A stretch of 64,000 nucleotides of DNA, from positions 1 through 64,000 of the forward strand of contig JAJDCQ010000186.1 in the NCBI GenBank assembly GCA_029260755.1, given 5' to 3'. Positions within the stretch are counted from its first letter, which is position 1. Every line of letters begins with the position of its first letter. This stretch comes from Planctomycetota bacterium (lineage in GTDB: Bacteria > Planctomycetota > J058 > JAJDCQ01). The position numbers and the translations under genes are program-made. Under the pieces are notes generated by a model, which saw only the letters and a list, made by a program, of their open reading frames with translations, made no database searches and was not told the DNA's origin. Below are positions 63,583-64,000 of the stretch, one piece after another.

Positions 63583-64000
63583 GTGTCCGACGCCAGGACT
63601 CTCGTCGTGATCGACGTCGTCGGCCTCACCCCACGTCTCCTCGACGGCGGGGCGATGCCGAGGCTCTCGGCCCTCGCGAAGGACGGGGGACGGGCCGCCC
63701 TCGGGACGGTCCTCCCGGCGGTCACCTGCTCGGCGCAGTCGACGCTTCTGACCGGGCGGCTCCCGCGCGAGCACGGCGTCGTCGGCAACGGCTGGTACTA
63801 CCGCGACCTCGCCGAGGTCTGGTTCTGGCGGCAGAGCAACCGCCTGGTGACGGCCGAGAAGGTCTGGGAGACGGCACGCGCCCGCGACGCCGAGGCGACC
63901 ACCGCGCAGATGTTCTGGTGGTACAACATGTACGCGGACGTCGACTGGAGCGTCACGCCGCGGCCGTTCTACCCCGCCGACGGGCGAAAGCTCCCCGCGA
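63583..64000 (+). CDS. Alkaline phosphatase-superfamily phosphodiesterase (N-terminal part)
   Basis: 139 codons are visible before the window ends. Start GTG at 63583 with CGGAGGG upstream; the SD lies in a GC palindrome (TCCGGGG...CCCCGGA, 63559-63574) that could mask it. Motifs: VVIDVVGL (metal Asp), PAVTCSAQSTLLTGRLP (nucleophile Thr/Ser region) and HGVVGNGWYYRDL, typical of type I phosphodiesterase/nucleotide pyrophosphatase enzymes. WYYRDLAEVWFWRQSN is close to what I recall for the phosphodiesterase of ebo clusters, but the rest of any cluster lies outside the window. Divergent from the Nudix operon. Confidence 0.82.
   Translation, partial: MSDARTLVVIDVVGLTPRLLDGGAMPRLSALAKDGGRAALGTVLPAVTCSAQSTLLTGRLPREHGVVGNGWYYRDLAEVWFWRQSNRLVTAEKVWETARARDAEATTAQMFWWYNMYADVDWSVTPRPFYPADGRKLPA

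Overview
The window is about 64 kb of very GC-rich, gene-dense bacterial DNA with no rRNA, tRNA or CRISPR array that I can see. The gene content points to an uncultured or poorly studied Planctomycetota. There are five large Hanks-type Ser/Thr kinases, an ECF sigma factor translationally coupled to a kinase, an ECF sigma factor coupled to a membrane protein ending in a cytochrome c domain, secreted squalene-cyclase-like proteins, LTxxQ/Spy-like secreted proteins, SPFH pairs and many signal-peptide proteins. The phylum call is an inference from this mix; no marker gene is present. The high GC makes long antisense open frames almost everywhere, and these were discarded.

Layout. 0.2-5.0 kb: a receptor-like kinase facing a PEP-mutase/nucleotidyltransferase fusion. 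5.0-7.0 kb: a small accessory pocket with a palindromic repeat, a lower-GC DMP19/DUF4375 protein and an HNH-like open frame between two inverted arms of about 160 bp. 6.9-8.3 kb: a 2OG-Fe(II) oxygenase and a Spy-like protein. 8.5-16.0 kb: a tightly coupled operon of SNF2 helicase, SbcD/YhaO-like nuclease and SbcC/YhaN-like SMC ATPase. 15.8-25.3 kb: sigma factor, two giant kinases and a gene with two apparent frameshifts. 25.5-30.3 kb: secreted proteins, an HExxH peptidase and NAD kinase. 30.5-35.3 kb: two SPFH proteins, a secreted coiled-coil protein and an 88-bp palindrome.

35.4-39.2 kb: a coupled pair of unknown proteins and an SDR. 39.2-46.5 kb: an MFS transporter followed by two coupled kinases, one with a long TPR array. 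46.7-49.4 kb: the ECF sigma/cytochrome c pair. 49.6-53.3 kb: two convergent secreted alpha/alpha-toroid proteins. 53.3-54.0 kb: an unexplained intergenic block with an extreme Shine-Dalgarno. 54.0-58.7 kb: a lipoprotein, a membrane protein, a PDZ-M6 metalloprotease, a secreted protein and a cytochrome P460-like protein. 58.8-63.5 kb: a four-gene operon of Nudix hydrolase, CYTH/CHAD protein, ParA-like ATPase and membrane protein. 63.6 kb to the end: the start of an alkaline-phosphatase-superfamily enzyme cut by the window edge.

The best candidates for undescribed biology are: (1) the SNF2 + SbcD + SbcC operon, whose SMC protein has a beta-rich hinge insert instead of a zinc hook; (2) the Nudix-CHAD-ParA operon, which could position or partition polyphosphate granules; (3) the HNH element between inverted arms; and (4) the sigma factor coupled to a heme-bearing membrane partner. 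All functions are inferred from motifs and context.
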